A stretch of 64,000 bases of DNA from CAZSNT01 sp964607765 (GTDB taxonomy: Bacteria; Verrucomicrobiota; Lentisphaeria; Oligosphaerales; JABHEG01). The notes beneath the pieces were generated by a model. It was not told where the DNA came from and ran no database searches. It saw only the letters and a program-made list of their open reading frames with translations. The translations under genes and the position numbers were made by a program. Positions 16,475 through 24,231 of the stretch are shown one piece after another (the stretch's first letter is position 1; the number at the start of each line of letters is the position of its first letter). The DNA is taken from positions 1 through 64,000 of the forward strand of contig CAZSNT010000024.1 of NCBI GenBank assembly GCA_964607765.1. Direction: 5' to 3'.

Positions 16475-16927
16475 ATGTCCATGAGCCGGCAAAAACGAAT
16501 CCAAGGCGTCATCGGTCAGATCTCGCGCATTCGAGAGCAGGCCAATTTGCTGATTGAACGGGAGCTTCGCGCGGCTGACATCGAAGGCATTCTGCCAGCC
16601 CATGGCTCCGTGCTTCATTTCCTCTTTCAGCAGGACGGCCCTGTGGCGATGAATGAGATCGTGGAAAGGGCCGGGCGGGCGAAGTCGACGGTCACGGGGA
16701 TGGTCCGCACGCTCGAGCGGCACGGCTACGTGACGAAGGCTCAGTCGCCGGACGACGGACGGGTGATGCTTGTGCAGCTCACGGCGAAGGGCCAGTCCGT
16801 TCGGCCGACGTTCGAGAGAATCTCCGCTGCCCTGGCCGAGAAGACATACGGCGACATGCCAGAGAAGGACCGGTGGCACTTGGCGGAGCTTCTCGGACAG
16901 ATTCTGACAAATATGAGGAGGGCCTAG
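16475..16927 (+). CDS. MarR-family transcriptional regulator
   Basis: About 150 residues with the winged-helix core: HGSVLHFLFQQDGPVAMNEI, then RAGRAKSTVTGMVRTLERHG and the wing YVTKAQSPDDGRVMLVQLTA. No Shine-Dalgarno motif precedes the start; the operator palindrome occupies that position, so translation may be from a leaderless or near-leaderless mRNA. ATG 16475 and ATG 16481 are both possible. It sits 87 bases upstream of the alkyl-sulfatase gene, and both genes carry the same palindrome, so it probably controls itself and that gene in response to an alkyl or aryl ligand. Confidence 0.88.
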   Translation: MSMSRQKRIQGVIGQISRIREQANLLIERELRAADIEGILPAHGSVLHFLFQQDGPVAMNEIVERAGRAKSTVTGMVRTLERHGYVTKAQSPDDGRVMLVQLTAKGQSVRPTFERISAALAEKTYGDMPEKDRWHLAELLGQILTNMRRA

Positions 16928-16968
16928 CCGCGCGAAGAGCCCATACGAACTTGAATCATTTTGACCGC

Positions 16969-16988
16969 TTAGTTCGCCCACGAACCAA
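16969..16988 (+). promoter_or_regulatory. Second MarR-type palindrome, ahead of the alkyl-sulfatase gene
   Basis: TTAGTTCG-CCCA-CGAACCAA has the same half-site, centre length and near-symmetry as 16451-16470. It lies 26 bases before ATG 17015, where a repressor would block transcription. The half-site TTAGTTCG is unlike the surrounding GC-rich sequence, which supports function. Confidence 0.75.
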
Positions 16989-17014
16989 ATTGCAGGATCC
17001 AAAAGGATGACCAC

Positions 17015-18361
17015 ATGAACCGCACATTGATTGCACTCGCATGCTGCGTTGCCGCTCCCATCATGGGAGCCGACACCCCGGAGACCAAACTGCTCAAGGC
17101 GCGAGGCGCGGAGTTCCGCAAGGATGTCGTGCAGGTCGCGGACAACGTCTACACGTTCACCGGCCACTCGGTGCAGCCGGTGTCGATGATCGTCGGCAAC
17201 GACGGGTTGATCATCGTCGACACCGGGATGGACGCCCAATCCGCCAAAGGCGTGTGGGCCGAGATGCGGAAGATCACCGACCTGCCGGTCAAGGCGATCA
17301 TCCTGACCCACGGGCACGGCGACCATACCGGCGGCGTGCCGGTCTTTACAGCCCAGGGATCGCCCCACATCTGGGCGCGCGGGAATTTCGGCGACGAAGG
17401 CCATGCTTTCAAATCCGCGGGCCTGACCATCACCCGCAAGCGCGGCGCGCGGCAGGGCGGTTTCCTGCTCCCGCCGGAAAAGCGGATCAACAACGGCGTG
17501 GCGCAAGCCTACTATCCCAAACGAGGCGGCGCGGTCTTCGCACCGAAGGGCGCGGTCGAGCCGACACACCATCTTGAAGAAGCCCGCAAGACCATCGCGT
17601 ACGCCGGAGTCCAGCTCGATCTGGTCGCCCTCAACGGCGAAACCAAGGACGCGCTCTACGTCTGGTACGAAGGGAAGCGGGTCCTGTTTGCCGGCGACAA
17701 CTTCTACAAGTCGTGGCCCAACCTCTATCCGATCCGCGGCTCTGCCTATCGCGATGTGCAAGCCTGGGCAGACTGCGTGGACATGATGCTGCAGGAAGAC
17801 CCCGACAAGCTCGTGCCCGGCCATACGCGACCGATCACCGAGAAGGGTCTCGTGATCGAAATGCTCACCAACTATCGCGACGCCATCCGCTTTGTGTTTG
17901 GCAAGACCATCGAAGGCATGAACAAGGGCATGACGCCCGATGAACTGGTGGACTATGTGAAACTCCCGCAGGAGTACGCCAACAAGGACTACCTGCGGGA
18001 GTACTACGGCAACATCGAGTGGGCCGTGCGCTCCATATTCGCCGGGACGCTCGGTTGGTTCGACGGCAATCCCACCACCCTCTTCTCCCTTCCCCCGAGA
18101 GAAGAGGCCGCCCGCCTGGCCGCACTGGCCGGCGGCAGGGACAAGCTCGAAGCTGCCGCATCTCAGGCCCTGCAGGCTAGGGACAATCAATGGGCGGCAC
18201 AACTCTGCGACCATCTCATCGCCCTCGACCCAAGCGCCGCCAGACTCAGACGGATGAAAGCGCAAGCCCTCGAAGGTCTTGCCGAAAACCTGCTGACGGC
18301 AACCGGGCGCAACTACTACCTCACCTGCGCCCAGGAGCTGCGGAAGGCGGCTGGCGATTGA
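17015..18361 (+). CDS. Exported alkyl sulfatase-like metallo-beta-lactamase-fold hydrolase
   Basis: 448 residues with a signal peptide (LIALACCVAAPIMGAD). The metal motif THGHGDHTGG, followed by LFAGDNFYKSWPNLYPIRG and VPGHTRP, is that of the SdsA1/YjcS alkylsulfatase family. This family uses two zinc ions to cleave alkyl sulfate esters. The dimerisation domain is present (EYYGNIEWAVRSIF, GWFDGNPTTLF). Family members are usually around 650 residues and carry a C-terminal SCP2-like substrate-binding domain; this one stops soon after the dimerisation domain, so that domain is absent. The RBS AAAAGGA is well placed. It is controlled, by inference, by the MarR gene just upstream. Confidence 0.85.
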   Translation: MNRTLIALACCVAAPIMGADTPETKLLKARGAEFRKDVVQVADNVYTFTGHSVQPVSMIVGNDGLIIVDTGMDAQSAKGVWAEMRKITDLPVKAIILTHGHGDHTGGVPVFTAQGSPHIWARGNFGDEGHAFKSAGLTITRKRGARQGGFLLPPEKRINNGVAQAYYPKRGGAVFAPKGAVEPTHHLEEARKTIAYAGVQLDLVALNGETKDALYVWYEGKRVLFAGDNFYKSWPNLYPIRGSAYRDVQAWADCVDMMLQEDPDKLVPGHTRPITEKGLVIEMLTNYRDAIRFVFGKTIEGMNKGMTPDELVDYVKLPQEYANKDYLREYYGNIEWAVRSIFAGTLGWFDGNPTTLFSLPPREEAARLAALAGGRDKLEAAASQALQARDNQWAAQLCDHLIALDPSAARLRRMKAQALEGLAENLLTATGRNYYLTCAQELRKAAGD

Positions 18362-18444
18362 GCGGCGGCGCCAGGTTCGTTCCGCAAGCCGCGTCGGGGC
18401 GGGACGGGGTCCAACCCCTTAAGAGGACACCGTCATCCGCGGCG

Positions 18445-18707
18445 GCGGGCAGGGCGAGCTGGTCGCCGCACCAAGACACCTGGCAACCACAGAAGTCCTG
18501 GAGATAGCGGTTGAAGGCGCTGGCCAGACTGACCCCGTTGTTGCCGCGCAGAACGACCCCGCCCTGGACGGACTCGATCTCAAAGACATCCAGCCCATCC
18601 TCCGTCCGCGGGATGATCTCCAATCCGAACTCGTCAGCGGTCACGGGGGCCATGCGGCGGATCAGGCCACGGGTTGCCGTCGTTGCGGCCTCGGGGATAC
18701 TCGTCAT
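18445..18707 (-). pseudogene. N-terminal fragment of a GH89 (NAGLU) gene
   Basis: ATG 18707 starts a clear NAGLU N-terminal domain (EFGLEIIPRTEDGLDVFEIE, VVLRGNNGVSLASAFNRYLQ, CQVSWCGDQLALP). After about 87 residues the frame leaves the family and continues in unrelated sequence to 18321. The stretch 18455-18509 is identical to the end of the intact gene's visible part at 15833-15887. It is a truncated paralogue next to the GH43 gene (40-base gap), so a NAGLU-GH43 pair seems to have existed twice. Confidence 0.8.
18455..18509. repeat. 55-bp segment identical to 15833-15887
   Basis: All 55 bases agree with the GH89 gene flank at 15833-15887. A shorter 31-base copy (28 matches) lies at 34916-34946. 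The left edges of this copy and the 34916 copy fall at the same nucleotide of the NAGLU gene (CGAG[C/T]TGGT). A further paired repeat, 15988-16137 with 18742-18891 at about 95%, covers the CBM6 C-terminus. Confidence 0.85.
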
Positions 18708-18746
18708 CGTGGAGTCCTATCTGTCTGTCCGTTGCCTGCCGTGACT

Positions 18747-19991
18747 CTACTCAGGCCGTGTGAATGAGAACCAGCTCAAACTGACGTCGGTGTCAGTGCC
18801 GGTGAAGACAATGAAGAGGTCCCGTTCGCCGCTGACGTTGTCGATGGCGCACGAGACGGTCTCGTAGTTGCCGGGACCGGTGTGCGGGACGGCAAGCGTG
18901 CCCAAAGGGGGGCCTGCGGGGTTATTCAATCGGACCTCAATCGCTGCGTCTTGGCCCGCGCTGGAGACCCGCGCGAAGAACGTATCCGTCGCTGCGTCGA
19001 GCGTGGCATGGGCGAACCGCAACCAGTCGCCGGAACGGGCGCTTCTGACCTCGAAACCACCCTCTGGGCACGCCTGCTTGCGCACACCGGGGGATTTCTC
19101 GTAGAACCAAGCTGCCTGGATCTTCTCCCAGGCCGCGTCGTATCGACCGACGCCGTAGCCAGCGTGCAGGTCCAGGAACTGCGTATCGGTCACCACCTGA
19201 CCTTGATCCCCAAAATGGCAGTAGGTCATGATGGTCTCCCGGTACTTGAAGCCCTGCCTCAGGTAGTAACACCACGCATGATAAAACTGCCCCTTCCACC
19301 AGAAGAAGCTGCCGTGGGCGAACGGTCCCAGCTTGTAACCCTCTCCCACAGATCCCGCACACTGGTAGGGACCATAGACACTGTGCGAGGTCGCGTAGTC
19401 GCTGCCCCAACTCAGATAGTAGACGCCGTCGTGCTTGAAGAGGTAGTTCTTGTCCATCCACGACCCCGCGTTCTGCCACTGCTCACCGTGGATGACAATG
19501 GGGCGCGGCCGCTCCGCCAGCGAGATCATGTCCTCGCCCAGGCGAGCGATGTGGTAGGAATGGGATTTTTCACCGTAAATGATGTAGGGCGTCCGGCCGG
19601 GATCGTCGTCGATGAAGATGGTGGGATCGTGCTTGGGGGACACCAGAGGCTTGCCCAGCGCATCTCGGAACGGACCAACCGGGGAACCGCCCGTCATCAC
19701 GCCGATGCTTCGGTCACGGTCGGAGAAGTAGAAGTAGTACCTGCCGTTGCGCTCGGCGGCGTCGGCTGCCCAGCAGTCCGAACTGCCCTCGCCCAGGTAC
19801 GTGTCCCCAGGGGAGATCGTTCCAGCCAGATCCCAGTGAACCAGATCCGTGGACGCGAAGACGCGCCATTCCTTCATCACCCAGGTCTCATCGTCCGGGG
19901 TGTCATCATGTCCGCAGTAGAGATAGGCAGTATCGCCAAAGGCCCTGACATGCGGATCCGACATGCCGATATCTGGTATCAGTGGATTCAT
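18747..19991 (-). CDS. GH43-like glycosidase with C-terminal CBM6
   Basis: 414 residues. Five-bladed propeller features of GH43 are visible: SDPHVRAFGDTAYLYCGHDD with the general-base Asp, KHDPTIFIDDD, and GSFFWWKGQFYHAWCYY. The last about 130 residues (FEVRSARSGDWLRFAHATLD, HTGPGNYETVSCAIDNVSGE, SLSWFSFTRPE) form a CBM6. GH43 enzymes remove arabinose, xylose or galactose side groups. There is no signal peptide, so it may act in the cytoplasm on imported pieces. Its ATG overlaps the stop of the truncated lyase fragment by four bases (ATGA), so it is translationally coupled to it. Confidence 0.85.
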   Translation of the reverse strand: MNPLIPDIGMSDPHVRAFGDTAYLYCGHDDTPDDETWVMKEWRVFASTDLVHWDLAGTISPGDTYLGEGSSDCWAADAAERNGRYYFYFSDRDRSIGVMTGGSPVGPFRDALGKPLVSPKHDPTIFIDDDPGRTPYIIYGEKSHSYHIARLGEDMISLAERPRPIVIHGEQWQNAGSWMDKNYLFKHDGVYYLSWGSDYATSHSVYGPYQCAGSVGEGYKLGPFAHGSFFWWKGQFYHAWCYYLRQGFKYRETIMTYCHFGDQGQVVTDTQFLDLHAGYGVGRYDAAWEKIQAAWFYEKSPGVRKQACPEGGFEVRSARSGDWLRFAHATLDAATDTFFARVSSAGQDAAIEVRLNNPAGPPLGTLAVPHTGPGNYETVSCAIDNVSGERDLFIVFTGTDTDVSLSWFSFTRPE

Positions 19992-20329
19992 GACACTTCT
20001 ATTGGTTGACCGGTGTTACTCGGCAGTGCCAGGTCACCGCAGCGCAGTTGGAAGGGCTTGCGCGGATCGAACTCCCACTCCGCGAGTTTGCCGCTCTCCG
20101 GGTGCTCCAGGGCCATGGCCACGCAGTACGTGGGGACCCACTTGCGGATATCCTCTTCGGAGAGTGTGACCAACCGCTGCTCGCCGCGGATGTCCTTCGG
20201 CACCAGATAGTATCTCCCCCAGGGATTGTGCGACGCAAGAGCTTGCATCTGTCTGCCCTCCTGAGCGCCTGACAGTGGCGAAACAAGGACAAGGGACGCC
20301 AGAAACGGAAATCGTAGACACGTCACCAT
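19988..20329 (-). pseudogene. Truncated N-terminus of a heparinase-like paralogue
   Basis: 113 residues from ATG 20329 (GAGGAACGAG ahead). It has a signal peptide (FPFLASLVLVSPLSGAQ), then NPWGRYYLVPKDIRGEQRLV, EDIRKWVPTYCVAMALEHPE and FDPRKPFQLRCGDLALPS. This is colinear with the first 110 residues of the 1189-residue lyase at 27529-31098 (for example WVPIYCVAMNVKHPE). The remaining more than 1000 residues are gone and the frame ends at the GH43 start. It may still be made and exported as a small protein, but it is best read as a deletion remnant. Confidence 0.75.
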
Positions 20330-20340
20330 TTTCTCGTTCC

Positions 20341-22533
20341 TCAGTTCGCCGTCTCCGTGAATGAGAGAATTTGCCCCGGCTCTGTCTCCAAGGTCACGAG
20401 TCCGTCCGGACCGATGGGTGTCTGTTTGCCGTTGCAGGACATGGCCTTCCACGGGCTCAGGAGTTGGAGTTGCCTGTCAGCGACACTCTCCACGGTTGCC
20501 GATGCAACGCGCCCATCCCTGAATTCAGCCGACACGATGAACCCGCCCTGGGTCCGCAGGCGGGCGAAGGCGGCATCCTGGTCCTTCGGCCAGGCGGGGA
20601 ATACGCGGATCTTGTTGTCCACGCTCTGCAGCAGAAGCTCGTTGATCAAGCCCACCACGCCGATCTGTTCCGACATGAACGTGCCGTGCGCCCAGGGCAT
20701 GCGGATCAGACCATTCGGCAGCTCGCGCGGCCCGAAGAAGCGTTTGGCGTCGGCAATCGCGTTCGGCATCGACAGCCGGGCTTGGGCCACGTTGTACATG
20801 ACGTGCGAATTGGCGCCAACCTTCCGCGTGTTCAGGATCGTGCGGCGGAACAGCTCCTTCTCGGGTTTCGGCGAAAACCAGGTCACCTGGTCACAAGGGA
20901 AGACAGGGGTGGACGGTACTTCGATGTTGTGCTGTCCGACTCCCTTGCAGCCCAGCCAGTCGACCACCACAGGTTGTCCCGCCTTGTCAATGGCGGTGGG
21001 CCATGAACCGAGAAGCGCCCTGTTCGTGCGACAGCGTTCGGCCAGGTCGGCGTCGGTGCTCAACACGCTCGACGCCTCGATCAACGCGTCGAACGTGTAG
21101 CGGACATAGCCGATGTCGTACGGACAATTGTCGATGCCCACCGGGCCATGCTCCGGACTGTACGAGGGGCCGAGCAGGACCTTGCCGTCTTCGTCCTTCC
21201 CGCATTGGTCCATGAAGTTGACGTAGAACCGCGCCGTCTCGCGAAGGGTGGGGTAGATCTTCTCCCGCATGTAATCGATGTCCTGGTCGCAGAGGTACTT
21301 CTGCCACATGCTCTGCACGGTCATGCCGCCCATACCGATGGTCAGCCCCCAGGGGTTCATGCCGAGCTGCCGCCGGTTGTTGCTCTTGCAGACGGCGGGA
21401 TCGGGCTCGTGCGCGAACGAGCTGATGGGGAAACAGGCGCCGTCGAGGCCGTACCGCTGCTTGGCCAAGTGCTTGAACCGGGGCAGCATGCTGTGGACGT
21501 AGGTGATCCAGGGATCGACCAACTCGGGTTGGTTGGCGGCCGGCAACGGCCAGAAGACCTGCCACATGTTGTAGTTGTGGTGGTAGTCCGCGTGCCAGGG
21601 CGTGGCGTCGGTGGCCAGCGGCGGCATGAGCCCGACCGGCAACGAGCCGGGCCGGCAGATGGTTCTCGCGAAGTAGAGTTGTCGGTACCACCAGCGCTGC
21701 AGGACGTCGTCGTCCAGTCGTATCCCGCTACGCGACCAGAATGACTGCCAGGCGGCTTCGTGGCTGGCCACCAGCGTGGCCTCCTGTTCGCTGACGGTCC
21801 GCTTGGCCAACGCAATGGCAGCCTCGAGGACTCCGTTCGACTGGATGTCGAATGAGGTGACCAGCGAGACGGCCTTGAGATTGCCGTTGCCGGCTACTGC
21901 TGCGGCATACTGCATGCCGGCGTAGTCCATATCTCCTGGTAGTAGCGTGTGCAGCCAGGCGACGCCGTCGGTGGTGCCGGTGGTTGCCGCAGGAAGCGTC
22001 TTGGACTTGACCTCTTCGAGAACGACCGGATGCGGGTTGCGGACCAGCACGACGTTCCTGTCATTCAGAACCCGAACCGTCGTGTGCGGCCTTGCCTCTG
22101 ACGTGACCGAGATCACGGCCGCCTTCAGATCCAGCGTTCCCGTCATTGCCGCCGGCGCCGGCCCGAGTCTCAACGCCACGGCGCAGCGCGGATGCGGATA
22201 CGGTTTCTTGTAGCTTGGCGGTGCGCCCTTGGATCCGCTGATCTCGCGAGTCCTCACGTCTACGTCCGGGAGCGGGCCGTCCTTCGAGGTGTCCACGCGC
22301 GCATCCCAGATGTCGTTCTTGGTGATGCGCATGTAAAGGCCGCCTTTATTCCAGACAATGCCGTAGAGATCGCCATTGCCCAGTATCAGGCTCTCGTGCT
22401 GCCCATTCGTCATGGAGGTCAGCTCAACATTGGCCCCCATCAAGGCCTCGCGGAATGGGATCTCATCGGCGTCAAGAACGCCGGCAGACGTGATACCCAT
22501 GGCCACGACAGCCCCCATTGCCCTTCTTCTCAT
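20341..22533 (-). CDS. GH95-family glycosidase (alpha-L-fucosidase-like)
   Basis: 730 residues from ATG 22533, which gives a signal-like N-terminus (RRRAMGAVVAMGITSAGVLD); a distinct Shine-Dalgarno is lacking. GH95 features: LILGNGDLYGIVW near the start; the toroid core with YHHNYNMWQVFWPLPAANQP; and GPSYSPEHGP, the position of a catalytic Glu in the family. HNIEVPSTPVFP and the C-terminal LINELLLQSVDNKIRVFPAW are also typical. The family hydrolyses alpha-1,2-L-fucosides or alpha-L-galactosides, by inversion. It fits a fucose-containing substrate for the locus. Confidence 0.82.
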   Translation of the reverse strand: MRRRAMGAVVAMGITSAGVLDADEIPFREALMGANVELTSMTNGQHESLILGNGDLYGIVWNKGGLYMRITKNDIWDARVDTSKDGPLPDVDVRTREISGSKGAPPSYKKPYPHPRCAVALRLGPAPAAMTGTLDLKAAVISVTSEARPHTTVRVLNDRNVVLVRNPHPVVLEEVKSKTLPAATTGTTDGVAWLHTLLPGDMDYAGMQYAAAVAGNGNLKAVSLVTSFDIQSNGVLEAAIALAKRTVSEQEATLVASHEAAWQSFWSRSGIRLDDDVLQRWWYRQLYFARTICRPGSLPVGLMPPLATDATPWHADYHHNYNMWQVFWPLPAANQPELVDPWITYVHSMLPRFKHLAKQRYGLDGACFPISSFAHEPDPAVCKSNNRRQLGMNPWGLTIGMGGMTVQSMWQKYLCDQDIDYMREKIYPTLRETARFYVNFMDQCGKDEDGKVLLGPSYSPEHGPVGIDNCPYDIGYVRYTFDALIEASSVLSTDADLAERCRTNRALLGSWPTAIDKAGQPVVVDWLGCKGVGQHNIEVPSTPVFPCDQVTWFSPKPEKELFRRTILNTRKVGANSHVMYNVAQARLSMPNAIADAKRFFGPRELPNGLIRMPWAHGTFMSEQIGVVGLINELLLQSVDNKIRVFPAWPKDQDAAFARLRTQGGFIVSAEFRDGRVASATVESVADRQLQLLSPWKAMSCNGKQTPIGPDGLVTLETEPGQILSFTETAN

Positions 22534-22572
22534 CTGAACACGTTTCTCTTTCCGGAAAGGCCCTTCAGCCTG

Positions 22573-22587
22573 CTCCCCCAAGGGGAG
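22573..22587. other. Intergenic hairpin between GH95 and the beta-helix gene
   Basis: CTCCCC-CAA-GGGGAG forms a six-pair stem, and CTTTCCGGAAAG lies about 20 bases away. Together they fill the 100 bases between two same-strand genes. There is no T-run, so it is not a typical terminator. It may be a REP-like relic or an RNA-processing/stability site within the operon. Confidence 0.35.
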
Positions 22588-22635
22588 GGGCGTGCACTCC
22601 AGACCTATTTCAGAACCCACGTTCTTCTCTGGCAT

Positions 22636-24231
22636 CTACCTCTCCCTCCATTGTCGCCGTTTCAACTGCCCTGTGTGGAGATTCCGGGGGTGCAATGTCT
22701 CGGGCGGAATCGTTTCGAACCATCGGACCTCGGTTCCGTCCGGGATGGGCCAGGGGGCGTCTTTGATCCCCAGGACGGTGGGATCTTCGCTGTGTAGGCC
22801 GATGACGTTGAGAAAGTCGTTGCTCCAGCGTTGGTAGCGCCACTTCGGCCAGCTCTGCGGGCGATCGGCACGGATGTTCCAGAACGTCTCGCGAGCTCCG
22901 CAACGGATACCGTACCGGCCGTCGCCACTGCTCATCCAGACACGTGTTCCCGCGCCGGCATCAATGTTGGTCCACAGGTTCTCGTATGGCCCCATTCGAT
23001 GGTGGTCGAGACAGAGATCGACGCCTCTCCCATCCGAGATGACGCAGCCCATGGTGGTGGCGACGGTGATGTCGTGGATGAACTTGGTGCGCAGATCCCA
23101 GCGCGTGACGAGATGGTCGTTGCCCTTGATGTTGAGCCCGTGGTGGCCTGTGGCGTCACACCCGCCTTGCTTGGGGTTCAGCAAGGGGTCTTTCCCCAGG
23201 TTGGCTTTGATGTAGGCCGTGTCGCTCATGCGGTCGGCGTCCAGCACCACGTCGGTGATGGTGCAGAAGTAGCTCTTCTTGCTGGTGCCGATCCCGTTGT
23301 CGGCGTTCCGGATACGAACATTGCGGACCCAGCAGTGGGCCACGCTGTCGAAGTGGATGGCATTGAAGCCGTAGCCCTGGAAGTGTTGGCGGTACGGCAG
23401 ATCCGGGAACTCGATGGCGAGGTCTTCGATTCCCACTTCCGTGACCGTTGGCTCGAACGTCGTGATCCGTGACTGATTGTCGAAGCGCAACGGCCGGTTG
23501 AATGTCAGCCGGTCGCCCTCGACGCCCGTGATGGTCAGAACCTGCCGGGCCCAGATTGCGTAGTCCGCACCCGGATCGCCTGCATACAGGTAGTGCCAAC
23601 CGTCGCCCTTGGCCCAGTACTTCACGTTGACCTGGTCGCCGATCCGGAGTTCTTCGACCTCGCCCAACTCCCCGATGAGCATGTGGTTGTCGCCGCGCCG
23701 GGCGGGTTCGATCATGTGAGCGATGCGACGTTCGCAGCCCTCGATATTGCCTTTGATGTGAATGAGCCCGCTGCTCGTCGTGTGCGTGATCTTCTTCAGC
23801 CCTCGTTTCTCGATCAGCTCCCGGATGCCTACCGGCATGAACAGGATCGTCTTTCCCGGCCCGTCACCACGCAGGACGACCCCGGACTTCCCGATGGTCA
23901 GGAAATCCGTGATCCGGTAGCGCCCCGCCGGGATGTGGATCGCCCCTCTGTCGCAGGCTGCAATGGCATCCCGGAAAGCCTGGGTGTCATCAGTCACCCC
24001 ATCTCCCTTCGCCCCGAAACTGCGGACATCGCAAACCACCGGCACACGCGGCAGGGGATCATTGCCCTCGTGATACCCCGCATGCGAGAAATCCGGGAGC
24101 CGGCTTTGAGGCGTCCAGAGCTCGCCTTGCCTGCCCCAAAGCTGCGAGTACTGTGGCCCTCCTCCGGGGACGTGAGAACAGGCCGTAAGCAGCGTCAGAG
24201 CCCCGATCAGAGCATGACATGACCGTCGCAT
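22636..24231 (-). CDS. Lipoprotein with right-handed beta-helix (pectate-lyase-3 superfamily)
   Basis: 531 residues from ATG 24231 (GGAGG five bases ahead). Lipobox LLTAC at the signal end. The mature N-terminus has the superfamily's hallmark VVCDVRSFGAKGDGVTDDTQ, followed by GAIHIPAGRYRITDFLTIG and parallel helix coils (VRNVRIRNADNGIGTSKK). Such proteins are lyases or hydrolases of uronic-acid polymers, or bind them; the catalytic residues cannot be named. Its start overlaps the stop of the upstream esterase gene. Confidence 0.8.
   Translation of the reverse strand: MRRSCHALIGALTLLTACSHVPGGGPQYSQLWGRQGELWTPQSRLPDFSHAGYHEGNDPLPRVPVVCDVRSFGAKGDGVTDDTQAFRDAIAACDRGAIHIPAGRYRITDFLTIGKSGVVLRGDGPGKTILFMPVGIRELIEKRGLKKITHTTSSGLIHIKGNIEGCERRIAHMIEPARRGDNHMLIGELGEVEELRIGDQVNVKYWAKGDGWHYLYAGDPGADYAIWARQVLTITGVEGDRLTFNRPLRFDNQSRITTFEPTVTEVGIEDLAIEFPDLPYRQHFQGYGFNAIHFDSVAHCWVRNVRIRNADNGIGTSKKSYFCTITDVVLDADRMSDTAYIKANLGKDPLLNPKQGGCDATGHHGLNIKGNDHLVTRWDLRTKFIHDITVATTMGCVISDGRGVDLCLDHHRMGPYENLWTNIDAGAGTRVWMSSGDGRYGIRCGARETFWNIRADRPQSWPKWRYQRWSNDFLNVIGLHSEDPTVLGIKDAPWPIPDGTEVRWFETIPPETLHPRNLHTGQLKRRQWRER

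Noticed and set aside
16451..18265. 604-residue open frame on the minus strand
   Set aside because: It runs opposite to marR and the alkyl-sulfatase gene, both firmly identified by family motifs, so it is a GC-driven shadow.
15833..18509. Integrative element with 55-bp attachment repeats around marR/alkyl sulfatase
   Set aside because: The repeat is NAGLU coding sequence and no integrase is present; duplication of glycosidase genes explains it better, though the shared breakpoint at 34916 keeps the idea open.
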